Source: Parapedobacter pyrenivorans_A
GTDB taxonomy: Bacteria; Bacteroidota; Bacteroidia; Sphingobacteriales; Sphingobacteriaceae
Direction of reading: 5' to 3'
NCBI RefSeq assembly: GCF_041925275.1
Contig: NZ_JBHEUZ010000003.1
Span: forward strand, 124,001-188,000
Length of the DNA stretch: 64,000 nt
The notes under the pieces are model-generated. The model had not been told where the DNA came from, made no database searches, and worked only from the letters and a program-made list of their open reading frames with translations. The position numbers and the translations under genes are program-made. The number at the start of each line of letters is the position of its first letter. Position 1 is the first letter of the stretch. Of this stretch, positions 54,813-63,255 are shown piece by piece.

Positions 54813-55586
54813 TTACTGAATAAAATTGTAGTCATGAAACGGCTTCACGCGGCCGTCGTCTGTATCAAAAATTTCATCGAAGCTCCCTTCCCGCTCAAAC
54901 CGGCCATCCAAGAGCATCACGATCCGGTCGCCCACGCTCTTGGCGCAGGCCAAATCATGTGTAATGATAATCGATGAGGTTTTGTATTTTTCCTGAACTT
55001 CGTTAATCAGGCCGTTGATCTCGATGCAGGTAATCGGGTCAAGGCCGGCTGTCGGCTCGTCATACAGCATGATTTCGGGCCGCAAGATCAGCGTTCGGGC
55101 GATGCCGATGCGCTTCCGTTGTCCACCCGATAGCTCCGAAGGCATCTGATGAAGGGTGTGCAAGAGCCCTACCGCATCCAGCACATCTTCCACCTCATGG
55201 TTGATTTGCTTACGGGAAAGATGCCGTTTGTTCCGGACAAGCGGGAACTCCAGGTTCTCACGCACGGTCATACTATCGTATAGCGCACTGTTCTGGAAAG
55301 AAAAACCGATTTTCAGCCGAAGTTGCTGCAGTTCCTTCTCTCCAAGTTCATCCACATGCTCACCAAGTACCTCGACGGTACCTGTATCGGGTTTCAGCAG
55401 GCCCGATATCAGTTTGATAAGCACCGACTTGCCGGTGCCGGAACGCCCCAAGACCACGAGGTTCTCGCCCTCGAACAAATCGAGGTCGACTCCGCGCAGC
55501 ACATCCAGCTCACCGAATGACTTGCTCACGTTTCGCACGGTGATGACCCGCTTGCCATAGTCGATATGTCCGCCCGTCTTTAACAT
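54813..55586 (-). CDS. Mla-type ABC transporter ATP-binding protein
   Basis: 257 aa. Walker A GRSGTGKSVLIK, Q-loop FSFQNSALYDSM, signature LSGGQRKRIGIARTL, Walker B IMLYDEPTAGLDP and the H-loop IITHDL are all present. It is the MlaF-type ATPase that powers phospholipid trafficking with the adjacent MlaE permease and MCE protein. The start codon shares one base with the permease stop, so translation is coupled. No MlaB (STAS) or MlaC partner is encoded nearby, as is usual in Bacteroidota. Confidence 0.95.
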   Translation of the reverse strand: MLKTGGHIDYGKRVITVRNVSKSFGELDVLRGVDLDLFEGENLVVLGRSGTGKSVLIKLISGLLKPDTGTVEVLGEHVDELGEKELQQLRLKIGFSFQNSALYDSMTVRENLEFPLVRNKRHLSRKQINHEVEDVLDAVGLLHTLHQMPSELSGGQRKRIGIARTLILRPEIMLYDEPTAGLDPITCIEINGLINEVQEKYKTSSIIITHDLACAKSVGDRIVMLLDGRFEREGSFDEIFDTDDGRVKPFHDYNFIQ

Positions 55587-56350
55587 TATGCGCGCATTGC
55601 TTGAATAATCTGCACGATCAGTATTTCTTCAATGAATACCAGAAACATCGACATAACCACGGCCCAGTTGGCAGCACGCCCCACGCCTTCCGTTCCTTTC
55701 GATGAATGGTAACCTTGATAGCAGCCCACGATACCGATGGTGAAGCCAAATACGATGGCTTTCAACACCAGCGAAAATACATCGAGGAACGTTACCGCGT
55801 CAAACACCTGGTCGAAATACACCCGGAAACTCGTATCCTCGACTTGATTGACACTTAGGAAGGCCCCAAGCAGGCCAACAGCCGCTGTATAGAAAGACAG
55901 GATGGGAATACCTATGGTGGTGGCCAATACGCGGCTCACCACGAGGAATTTGAATGGATTGGTGCCCGAAACCTCCATGGCGTCGATCTGCTCGGTCACT
56001 TTCATGGAACCCAGCTCGGCACCGATCTGCGAACCGACCTTGCCCGAGGCGATCAGCGCCGTAACCAGCGGGGCCAACGCCCGGATAATAGCAATGGATA
56101 TCAGCGCGGGCAGCCACGACGTAGCACCAAATTCGGCTAGCGAGGGACGCGATTGGTTGGTAAATACAATACCGGTAATGAAGCCTGTTAGCGAAATAAG
56201 AGGCAGTGATTTCCAACCGATTTCATAACACTGCCGGACGATCTCCTTGAACTCATAAGGTGGCCTGAACACCTCGCGGAAGAAACGCATGACAAACCGA
56301 TGGATATTGGCTAGTTCGACGAGTGTACGCTGTATCTTCTTCTTTACCAT
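55586..56350 (-). CDS. MlaE-family ABC permease
   Basis: 254 aa with five to six membrane helices and the MlaE signature region (LRALAPLVTALIASGKVGSQ, ELGSMKVTEQIDAMEVSGTNP; the latter is the ATPase-coupling helix). It forms the inner-membrane part of the lipid transporter with the next two genes. A TAAGTTTG -7 element (56376-56383, minus strand) stands 25 bases before the ATG, although no good -33 is seen. First gene of the operon. Confidence 0.95.
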   Translation of the reverse strand: MVKKKIQRTLVELANIHRFVMRFFREVFRPPYEFKEIVRQCYEIGWKSLPLISLTGFITGIVFTNQSRPSLAEFGATSWLPALISIAIIRALAPLVTALIASGKVGSQIGAELGSMKVTEQIDAMEVSGTNPFKFLVVSRVLATTIGIPILSFYTAAVGLLGAFLSVNQVEDTSFRVYFDQVFDAVTFLDVFSLVLKAIVFGFTIGIVGCYQGYHSSKGTEGVGRAANWAVVMSMFLVFIEEILIVQIIQAMRA

Positions 56351-56552
56351 CCGTGGATTTCCGCAGTTAAGGCTGCAAACTTAGCTAAAATGCCATTAAT
56401 TTCCCTATATAAACGCACATTTCGGGAAATTGTTCTACAATGTTACCAGTAGTGCAGAGGGCGTTTCAGCTAGCCGGATTAAACCATCGGGTCGCCACGC
56501 TAGTCATACCGACAGAACAAACAAAAGTGTTGCACCTTTAAATTAGCAAGTC

Positions 56553-57929
56553 ATGAAAACGATAAAGAAGACCGCACTTACGCTACTTACAGCAATCGCC
56601 TTTGTGGCTATTGTGGCAACCAATGCCGTGAAAGCCCAACCCGGCATGAGCGTTTCGTTCCAATTATTTTACGACGAACTGGCTCCTTATGGTGAATGGA
56701 TAAATGACCCCGAATACGGATATATTTGGCTTCCGGACGCTGATCAGAACTTCCAGCCTTATGCTACGAATGGTTATTGGGTAATGACCAGCTACGGAAA
56801 CACCTGGGTATCGAACTATGCTTGGGGCTGGGCACCGTTCCATTATGGCCGGTGGACCTATACCGATTACTACGGTTGGGCATGGGTGCCGGGCTATGAG
56901 TGGGGTCCCGCTTGGGTAAGCTGGCGGAGTGGCGGTGGTTATTACGGCTGGGCGCCGCTAGGTCCGCGCATGAGCATCGATGTACACATCGGTATCCCCC
57001 ACCACCACTGGGTGTTTGTACCACAACGGTATATTTGCAGTCCGCGGCTCTATAGCTACTACACGCCGTACCGCAACCGCGTAAGTATATATAACCGCAC
57101 TACGATTATCAATAACACATACGTGTACAACAATCGTACGTATGTAAGCGGTCCACGCCGCAGCGAACTTGAGCGGGCTACGGGCGGCCGGGTGGCGGTA
57201 CGCGAAATAAGCCATGCTACCCGCCCTGGAAGGGCCGCCGTAAATAGCCGTTCGGTAAGTCTCTACCGGCCGGAGGTAGACCGCAACAGCCGTACATCGG
57301 CACGCCCCGCCCGGGTAGCCGATGCGGCAACGGCAAGGACCAGCAGCCGGGCTGCCAATGCACGGACGGCAACGACACCGGCCAACAACCGGAACGCAAC
57401 GGCGGCTACACGTGGCACCACTACGCGGACGACCGATAGCCGCAATGTGCGGTCGGCCACCGGCAACAATACGGAAGCTACCCGTACAAACAGCACACGT
57501 GAAGCAGTGCGCACAAACAGCGCTAACCGGACCCGCGAGGCAGCTACACCGGCGGCACGTACAACTGCCCCGAGAACGAACTCCGTGCGCAGTGCGGAAA
57601 GTACTTCCAGCAGTACGACAAACCGTGCAACCACACCGGCGTCTCGAAATCGGTTAACAACCAGCGTACAACAACGGGCTACCAAACCTACGGTAAGCCA
57701 AAGCAGCCGAACGTCTACGCAGGCGCAGCGTGCAACACCGGTACGGAATAGCAGCACGAACGCACCTGCGCAAAGGGCCAGCCGCCCGAGCCGTAGCACC
57801 ACGGTGAAAAGCCAGTCGTCTTCGCGGCCGAGTGTTTCGACGAGCAGCCGTTCGCAAAGCAGCCGGAGCAGCGCTACGCCCAGTAAAACTGCTGAACGGA
57901 AAAGCTCGTCCGGAAGGGGCCGTGGATAG
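56553..57929 (+). CDS. DUF6600-like exported protein with Arg/Ser/Thr-rich tail
   Basis: 458 aa. Signal peptide (LLTAIAFVAIVATNAVKAQ). Residues ~30-160 contain repeated Y/W-G-x-W motifs (LAPYGEWINDPEYGYIWLP, WAPFHYGRWTYTDYYGWAW, GGGYYGWAPLGP), the pattern of DUF6600 proteins. From about residue 205 to the end (~250 residues) the sequence is low complexity: Arg, Ser, Thr, Ala, Asn and little else, with very many RTTS/NRTR-type blocks and a net positive charge. Such a tail is likely disordered and could bind polyanions such as LPS or DNA. A strong terminator follows. Confidence 0.8.
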   Translation: MKTIKKTALTLLTAIAFVAIVATNAVKAQPGMSVSFQLFYDELAPYGEWINDPEYGYIWLPDADQNFQPYATNGYWVMTSYGNTWVSNYAWGWAPFHYGRWTYTDYYGWAWVPGYEWGPAWVSWRSGGGYYGWAPLGPRMSIDVHIGIPHHHWVFVPQRYICSPRLYSYYTPYRNRVSIYNRTTIINNTYVYNNRTYVSGPRRSELERATGGRVAVREISHATRPGRAAVNSRSVSLYRPEVDRNSRTSARPARVADAATARTSSRAANARTATTPANNRNATAATRGTTTRTTDSRNVRSATGNNTEATRTNSTREAVRTNSANRTREAATPAARTTAPRTNSVRSAESTSSSTTNRATTPASRNRLTTSVQQRATKPTVSQSSRTSTQAQRATPVRNSSTNAPAQRASRPSRSTTVKSQSSSRPSVSTSSRSQSSRSSATPSKTAERKSSSGRGRG

Positions 57930-57988
57930 CCCGATTGCCCGAACGGCGATGGAATCCTGACGACTAATAGGAATCAAAGAAACGGTAG

Positions 57989-58022
57989 CCCGTCTCGCTG
58001 AAAACGAGACGGGTTATTTTTT
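57989..58022 (+). terminator. Intrinsic terminator after the DUF6600 gene
   Basis: CCCGTCTCG (57989-57997), loop CTGAAAA, CGAGACGGG (58005-58013), then TTATTTTTT. Strong and in the right place, 60 bases after the stop. Confidence 0.88.
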
Positions 58023-58068
58023 CCGTTTTTATACCTACCTTTGAAACTGTCAGAACCAAAGAATAACC

Positions 58069-58824
58069 ATGGATAACGGTAGAAGAAAATTTTTAGGAAC
58101 CTCATTGGCGGGTGCAGCGCTGGCGGTCAGCCTCCCCGAAATCGTAAAAGCGGCCATTGCACCGGCCACAGCCGCACCGAAAATCCGGATAACGGAAAAC
58201 GATGTCATCCTGTTTCAGGGCGACTCGATAACGGATGCTGGCAGGGATAAGAAAAGCGACTCGCCCAACAACAGCGGTGCGCTGGGCCACGGTTATGCCT
58301 TATTGGCGGCAGCCAACCTGTTGCACACACATGCGACAAAACAGCCTCTCGTTTACAACAAGGGGATCAGCGGGAATAAGGTACACCAGTTAGCTGCCCG
58401 CTGGGAGGAAGATTGCGTTTCGCTGAAACCCAACATCCTGAGTATACTGATCGGGGTGAACGACTACTGGCACACGCTGTCGGGCAACTATGACGGCACG
58501 ATCCAGGTGTACCGCGACGACTACCGGAAGCTGCTCGACCGCACGATGAAAGCACTTCCCCATGTGAAACTCATCATCGGCGAACCCTTTGCCGTCAATA
58601 ATGTGAAAGCGGTTACCAACGACTGGTTCCCGGCATTTGACGAATACCGCGCCGCGGCCCGCGAAATAGCCGATGAGTACCGTGCCGTATTCATCCCCTA
58701 TCAGCGGGTATTTGATGAAGCCTCCAAAAAAACACCGGCCTCCTATTGGACGGGCGATGGCGTGCATACGACGTTGGCAGGCTCACAATTGATGGCAGAG
58801 GCATGGTTGCAAGCGGTTAAATAG
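58069..58824 (+). CDS. SGNH/GDSL hydrolase, exported
   Basis: 251 aa. The N-terminus GRRKFLGTSLAGAALAVSL is a likely twin-arginine signal. The SGNH blocks are complete: GDS with S53 in LFQGDSITDAGR, the block II Gly in KGISGNKV, GVND in ILIGVNDYW, and the Asp/His pair in GDGVHTT. It is an esterase/lipase-type hydrolase, probably acting on acetylated sugars or esters. A TACCTTTG -7 element (58036-58043) lies 25 bases before the start. The gene ends just before a repeat-rich gap. Confidence 0.9.
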   Translation: MDNGRRKFLGTSLAGAALAVSLPEIVKAAIAPATAAPKIRITENDVILFQGDSITDAGRDKKSDSPNNSGALGHGYALLAAANLLHTHATKQPLVYNKGISGNKVHQLAARWEEDCVSLKPNILSILIGVNDYWHTLSGNYDGTIQVYRDDYRKLLDRTMKALPHVKLIIGEPFAVNNVKAVTNDWFPAFDEYRAAAREIADEYRAVFIPYQRVFDEASKKTPASYWTGDGVHTTLAGSQLMAEAWLQAVK

Positions 58825-58837
58825 GTGATAGTTGACA

Positions 58838-58918
58838 ATTAGAACACAGATACCGCAGATTGAGCGGATTGCCACCGATTGCAAATAGCAAAAAAGCAAA
58901 CGGCAATATGCAAAGCGC
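58838..58918. repeat. Degenerate short tandem repeats in the gap before pncB
   Basis: The stretch contains loosely repeated 8-10-mers (CACAGATAC, CGCAGATTGA, GCGGATTGC, CACCGATTG, then CAAATAG, CAAAAAAG, CAAACGG, CAATATG). It resembles the CACAGATTACGCAGATT-type dispersed repeats found in many bacterial genomes. No gene is present. Confidence 0.5.
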
Positions 58919-58924
58919 CTAAAA

Positions 58925-60088
58925 ATGATTGTCTCCATACTGGATAACGATTTCTATAAGTTCACCATGCAACATGCGGTGATGAAACTTTTCCCGAAGG
59001 CGCGGGCGAAGTACCAGTTCATCAACCGTGGTAAGCATGTGTTCCCCCCCGGTTTCGCTCCGGCATTGCAGGATGCCATCGCAGCGTTGGCAAAACTACA
59101 GCTTACCGACCGCGAGAAGAGTTATTTCGCTACCACCTGTCCATACATCGACCCCACGTATTTCGACTTCCTGCAGGGTTATCGATACGACCCAACGGAA
59201 GTGCGTGTTGAACAACAGGACGGCGAACTCACAGTGGCCATCGAGGGGTACTGGTACCGGACTATCCTGTGGGAAGTGCCCATTATGTCGTTGATATGCG
59301 AGCTTTATTATCAACTTACCGGCCAGATACGGCAACCGGACGAGCAGGTAATCGCAACCGCCACGCAGAAAATCGAGCAGTATGGGCAGTTGGGGGTTAC
59401 CATCGCTGAATTTGGCACCCGCCGCCGGCACTCCTACACGGTGCACCGGCTGGTGGTACAGGCGCTCCGTGCGGCGGGTGAAGGCACCTTTATCGGCACC
59501 AGCAATGTCCATATGGCCATGCGTAACCAAACGAGGCCCATCGGCACACATGCGCACGAATGGTTCATGTTCCATGCCGCCAAATACGGATTCAAGATGG
59601 CCAACCTACTGGGTTTGGAGCATTGGTCTGAGGTGTACCGTGGCGATCTCGGCATTGCCTTGTCCGATACGTACACGACCGATGTGTTCTTTACGCAGTT
59701 CGACAAGAAGCTCTCCAAATTATTCGACGGTGTACGGCACGACAGCGGAGATCCGCTGGTTTTTGCCGACAAAACCATTGCACACTACGAGCACCACGGT
59801 ATTGACCCGCGCTCGAAAACCATCATCTTCTCGGACGGACTGGATACCGAGAAGGTGACCCGTATTGCCGGATACTGCCGTGGCCGCATCGGCATTTCGT
59901 TCGGCATCGGAACCAATTTCACCAACGATGTGGGCTTACCACCGATGAATATCGTGATTAAAATGACGGAAGCATATCCAACGGACGGCCACTGGACACC
60001 CGTCATCAAACTTTCCGATGAACCCGGCAAGCATACGGGTGACGGAAAGATGATTGCCTTGGCCAAACAAATCCTTGACATTCCTTAA
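58925..60088 (+). CDS. pncB: Nicotinate phosphoribosyltransferase
   Basis: 387 aa, the normal size. Family motifs: NDFYKFTMQHAVMKLFP opening, EFGTRRRHS with the phospho-histidine (about residue 178), NVHMAMRNQTRPIGTHAHEWFM, GVRHDSGDPLVFADK, and FGIGTNFTNDVG near the end for phosphate binding. It makes nicotinate mononucleotide from nicotinate, PRPP and ATP in NAD salvage (cytoplasm). Complete; the next gene starts 6 bases later, so the two are co-transcribed. Confidence 0.97.
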   Translation: MIVSILDNDFYKFTMQHAVMKLFPKARAKYQFINRGKHVFPPGFAPALQDAIAALAKLQLTDREKSYFATTCPYIDPTYFDFLQGYRYDPTEVRVEQQDGELTVAIEGYWYRTILWEVPIMSLICELYYQLTGQIRQPDEQVIATATQKIEQYGQLGVTIAEFGTRRRHSYTVHRLVVQALRAAGEGTFIGTSNVHMAMRNQTRPIGTHAHEWFMFHAAKYGFKMANLLGLEHWSEVYRGDLGIALSDTYTTDVFFTQFDKKLSKLFDGVRHDSGDPLVFADKTIAHYEHHGIDPRSKTIIFSDGLDTEKVTRIAGYCRGRIGISFGIGTNFTNDVGLPPMNIVIKMTEAYPTDGHWTPVIKLSDEPGKHTGDGKMIALAKQILDIP

Positions 60089-60094
60089 CAAGCT

Positions 60095-60793
60095 ATGCCA
60101 CCTGATGTGCTGGGCCACGCCCTTCATGACTACTTACAAGGACATCGCGGCGACCAGCTGCTCACACACACGAGCTTCGGTGGCGTGGAAGAGATGCCTG
60201 TGGCCGAATTTTTCCGGTCGCCCGTTGATTTTCCCGAACTGGAGCACATCGCTTTGTCGCTATGCGACGGGCGTGTGCTCGATGTCGGCGCCGGCGCGGG
60301 GAGCCATGCCCTGTTCCTGCAAAAACGCGGGATGGATGTTACCGCATTGGAACGTTCGCCGTTGGCCGGTACGGTGATGCGCGGACGGGGCGTAAAACAG
60401 GTAATAACAGCTGACATTTTCGAGTACTCGGGCGGTCAGTATGATACACTCCTTTTTTTGATGAATGGCATCGGCGTGGCCGGCACCCTCGATGGACTGA
60501 CGTCGCTACTCAATCATTGCAAAACGTTACTGAACCCGGGCGGCCAGCTCCTTTTCGACTCGTCGGATATCGCTTACCTCTATGCCGACGGCACCGTGGA
60601 TAAGCCCGCGGGCTATTATGGTGAAATCCGATACCAATATGCCTATAAAGGTAAACGCAGCGCATCTTTCGATTGGTTATTCATCGACCAGGACACCCTG
60701 ATCAGCGTCGCGCGGCCGATGGGCTGGGTGGTGCAGATTCTGTATGAAGACGGGCACGACCAGTACCTGGTGCGGATGGAGTTGATGGCATAA
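60095..60793 (+). CDS. Class I SAM-dependent methyltransferase
   Basis: 232 aa. SAM-binding motif I is VLDVGAGAGSHALFLQKRG (~66-84) with the acidic motif II residue in DVTALERSP and NPGGQLLFDSSD as motif IV-like segment. The N-terminal ~45 residues (DVLGHALHDYLQGHRGDQ) carry a short helical cap. The substrate cannot be inferred; it may be a small molecule linked to NAD metabolism because it follows pncB by 6 bases. Alternative: an ubiquinone/menaquinone-type methyltransferase. Confidence 0.88.
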   Translation: MPPDVLGHALHDYLQGHRGDQLLTHTSFGGVEEMPVAEFFRSPVDFPELEHIALSLCDGRVLDVGAGAGSHALFLQKRGMDVTALERSPLAGTVMRGRGVKQVITADIFEYSGGQYDTLLFLMNGIGVAGTLDGLTSLLNHCKTLLNPGGQLLFDSSDIAYLYADGTVDKPAGYYGEIRYQYAYKGKRSASFDWLFIDQDTLISVARPMGWVVQILYEDGHDQYLVRMELMA

Positions 60794-60819
60794 AAAAAGG
60801 GGCTGGGAGCCCCTTTTTT
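60793..60819. terminator. Bidirectional terminator between convergent genes
   Basis: AAAAAAGGGGCT, loop GGG, AGCCCCTTTTTT: a 12-bp perfect stem with A- and T-runs on both sides. It serves the methyltransferase (its stop codon supplies the first A) and the DUF1735 gene. Confidence 0.88.
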
Positions 60820-60895
60820 AGCGATAGAATTGTTTTGGTTTCACAAACACATGAAAAAGAAGCGGAACAATTCCAGGAAACCGCTTAGTTTAAAA

Positions 60896-61765
60896 TTAAG
60901 GTCTTGGCCCTATGTATTCGTAGGTCTCTTCAAAAGTATAAGCTCCACTTGCGTTATTCCAATATACCTTAAGCGTCTTGGTATCCGGATTCCAGACGCT
61001 ACGAGCATCCTGCGGTTCTTGGACACCCAAAGACGGACAGCTTACCGTAACCGCAAATGTTTCAGGATCAATCGTATAGAACACTTCGTTACTATAAGCA
61101 CCTAATAAACCAGGATAAACTTGGACGGAATTTGGGCCTGTTGTCTGTAACTCAACTTCTGTTTCTTGATTAGGGATAACCGAAGTGTTTGCAGAAGTGG
61201 TATACTTATAAATCCCATCATAGTCATTCTTCACACTGACTATGGCAAAAATCGTGTCCTTTCCCGCGTTTGCCGGAAGTCCACCACTATTTGTCAGAAT
61301 ATATGCAACAGCATATTTCTTTGTTAAATCAAACTTGCTGCCATCCAATGCAATGGTATATTCCTGAGCAAAATCTCCCGACTTAAATTCAATATTAAAT
61401 CCATCCGCCGTTGCAGAAAAAGCAGGATTGACGACGGTAAATATATCTTCGGGAAGAAACTCATAGTCCGCTTCGTGTTCTTCGTTATAGTCATCGATAA
61501 CCTCAGGGGCAGCTTTGATTGACACTTGCAATGGATTATTCAAACTCGCATTGGAATTGGCAAATTTAGTAATAGTGAAAATGCCGACATTACGCACATC
61601 AGTAAACGGACTCAAATAGATAATACGTTCAGGTGCTTCCGAAAAAGAAACGAACGTAGTCCCCGCGTCACCCATCGGCTCTCCATCAAATGAGTCCTTA
61701 ACGCAGCCCGCTAAGAGAAGCGTCGCCGCAAAGAACCCGATTAAATAACCATATATTGTTTTCAT
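60896..61765 (-). CDS. DUF1735-type lipoprotein of a SusCD locus
   Basis: 289 aa from the ATG at 61765 (an upstream in-frame start at 61783 is less likely). Lipobox LLAGC (C20). The N-terminal ~150 residues match the style of DUF1735/BT_3987-like domains (FVSFSEAPERIIYLSPF, VVNPAFSATADGFNIEFKSG), followed by a second strand-rich module (NDYDGIYKYTTSANTSV, SNEVFYTIDPETFAV). Such proteins are surface glycan-binding accessory lipoproteins encoded after SusD. It starts 30 bases after the SusD-like gene and closes the operon at a shared terminator. Confidence 0.85.
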   Translation of the reverse strand: MKTIYGYLIGFFAATLLLAGCVKDSFDGEPMGDAGTTFVSFSEAPERIIYLSPFTDVRNVGIFTITKFANSNASLNNPLQVSIKAAPEVIDDYNEEHEADYEFLPEDIFTVVNPAFSATADGFNIEFKSGDFAQEYTIALDGSKFDLTKKYAVAYILTNSGGLPANAGKDTIFAIVSVKNDYDGIYKYTTSANTSVIPNQETEVELQTTGPNSVQVYPGLLGAYSNEVFYTIDPETFAVTVSCPSLGVQEPQDARSVWNPDTKTLKVYWNNASGAYTFEETYEYIGPRP

Positions 61766-61795
61766 AATATTCGCTTTTAACAAATCGTTTATAGA

Positions 61796-63235
61796 TTATT
61801 GATCCCACCAAATACGGGAATCCTGACTATCTCCACCCTGCAGACGTTCGACCGCTTCCTTGACACCAGTCTCGTTCGTAGAATACTCGCTGGTAGCATA
61901 TACGTAACGTCGTACGATTTCGCCCGAGGCATTCGTTGCGTCAGGAGCGGGCTGCAATGCCGGATAGCCCGTTTTACGCCAAATATTCCAACCCTGCTGA
62001 CCATCGGGATAATGTGCGATATAGCGTTGGGTTGCTATTTTCTGTAAGTTGGCTCCGGATCCGGCTGCCGCAGTCAAATTCACACCGCTCTGCGTAAAAT
62101 ATGAAGCCGAAGGTGCAGCGATACCCCACTGTTCGAACGAGAGTTCAATTCCGGTACGATACACTGTTGTCAAATCTTCCGACGTCCACCCGTAATCGGC
62201 AGCTTCCGCACGCGCTAAGGCTACTTGGCCGGCGCTCAAAATGATTACCTCGCCATTTTCCTCTCGTTTATCGCCCCGTAAGATACGTGCCCAAGTGGGA
62301 TTCGCTGCCGTAAAGGCTTCGGCCGATGCGCGCGCAAGGCCGTATGGTACGCCGACATTCGAGGTTTCCAATGCGTTAGGGTCACTTTCTACTTCAGACG
62401 CACCGCCAAACGCCGCCTGCCTGCCATCTCCCAACGATCCCATCAAATCCGTCAGCGTTTTGCTTTCGGCGAAATCCTTACGACCATTATATAGGTTCCA
62501 CCAATTGCTCCGGAAATTCCCCCCCGGATACACTATCTTGATATTTTGGGAATTATCACTGATGTAACCTGCTGGATCATTCAAAGCCGCAGTGAATTGG
62601 CTCGCCGCATAATCGCCGGCATTGGGGTAACGCTTTGAAAGCTGCAGGGCCATCATCATCCGCAACGAGTTTGCAAAACGTTTCCACCCAGCGATATCTC
62701 CATCATTAATGACATCACCGGTAATCAGGCTTCCGTCAAATTCATTCACCGCTTCGCTAAGCGCTTGTATCATACCTTTGTAAATCTCTTCTTGGGTATC
62801 GTACTTGGGGGTTACCCCTTGCAATGCTTCGCTGTATGGCACATCGCCCCAACGATCAGTTACCGACCAAAAAATATACTGCTTCAATATCTTCGCAATC
62901 GCACTCATGTTGTTGCTTTGCTCGGTGTTGATGATATTCTGCAAATCGTAGAGTATGCCCGTATATTCGCCCGCGAAAGCCAATTGCGGCAATGCATAAA
63001 GCGAAACGTCGGTATACTGTGTTTCAGAAAAATATTGCGCATACAATCCGCCACGGGTTTGGCTCGCATATCCTCCCAAGCCTGCTCCCACATTGGTCAA
63101 CAATGCACCGATGATCGGATCGTTTGTAGCTCCGGGATTGACATTCGTGTCTCCGAAATCGCTTAATTTTTCACATCCCGCAGCCGTTGCCAAGAAAGCG
63201 GCGATAACGGGATATAATATATAGTTCTTTTTCAT
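61796..63235 (-). CDS. SusD/RagB-family (SusD-like_2) lipoprotein
   Basis: 479 aa with lipobox ATAAGC (C21). The family's helical TPR-like core is visible (YTGILYDLQNIINTEQSNN, AIAKILKQYIFWSVTDRWGD, FANSLRMMMALQLSKRYPN) and a C-terminal WNIWRKTGYP segment typical of the SusD-like_2 group. It binds and delivers glycans or peptides to the SusC transporter at the outer surface. It lies 20 bases after the SusC-like gene and before the DUF1735 lipoprotein: a standard polysaccharide/nutrient utilisation operon; the substrate is not readable. Confidence 0.95.
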   Translation of the reverse strand: MKKNYILYPVIAAFLATAAGCEKLSDFGDTNVNPGATNDPIIGALLTNVGAGLGGYASQTRGGLYAQYFSETQYTDVSLYALPQLAFAGEYTGILYDLQNIINTEQSNNMSAIAKILKQYIFWSVTDRWGDVPYSEALQGVTPKYDTQEEIYKGMIQALSEAVNEFDGSLITGDVINDGDIAGWKRFANSLRMMMALQLSKRYPNAGDYAASQFTAALNDPAGYISDNSQNIKIVYPGGNFRSNWWNLYNGRKDFAESKTLTDLMGSLGDGRQAAFGGASEVESDPNALETSNVGVPYGLARASAEAFTAANPTWARILRGDKREENGEVIILSAGQVALARAEAADYGWTSEDLTTVYRTGIELSFEQWGIAAPSASYFTQSGVNLTAAAGSGANLQKIATQRYIAHYPDGQQGWNIWRKTGYPALQPAPDATNASGEIVRRYVYATSEYSTNETGVKEAVERLQGGDSQDSRIWWDQ

Positions 63236-63255
63236 CTTTCTAGCCTTTCAGTTTA

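Noticed and set aside
57263..57802. 179-codon antisense frame within the DUF6600 gene
   Set aside because: A shadow of the biased Arg/Ser/Thr codons of the real gene.
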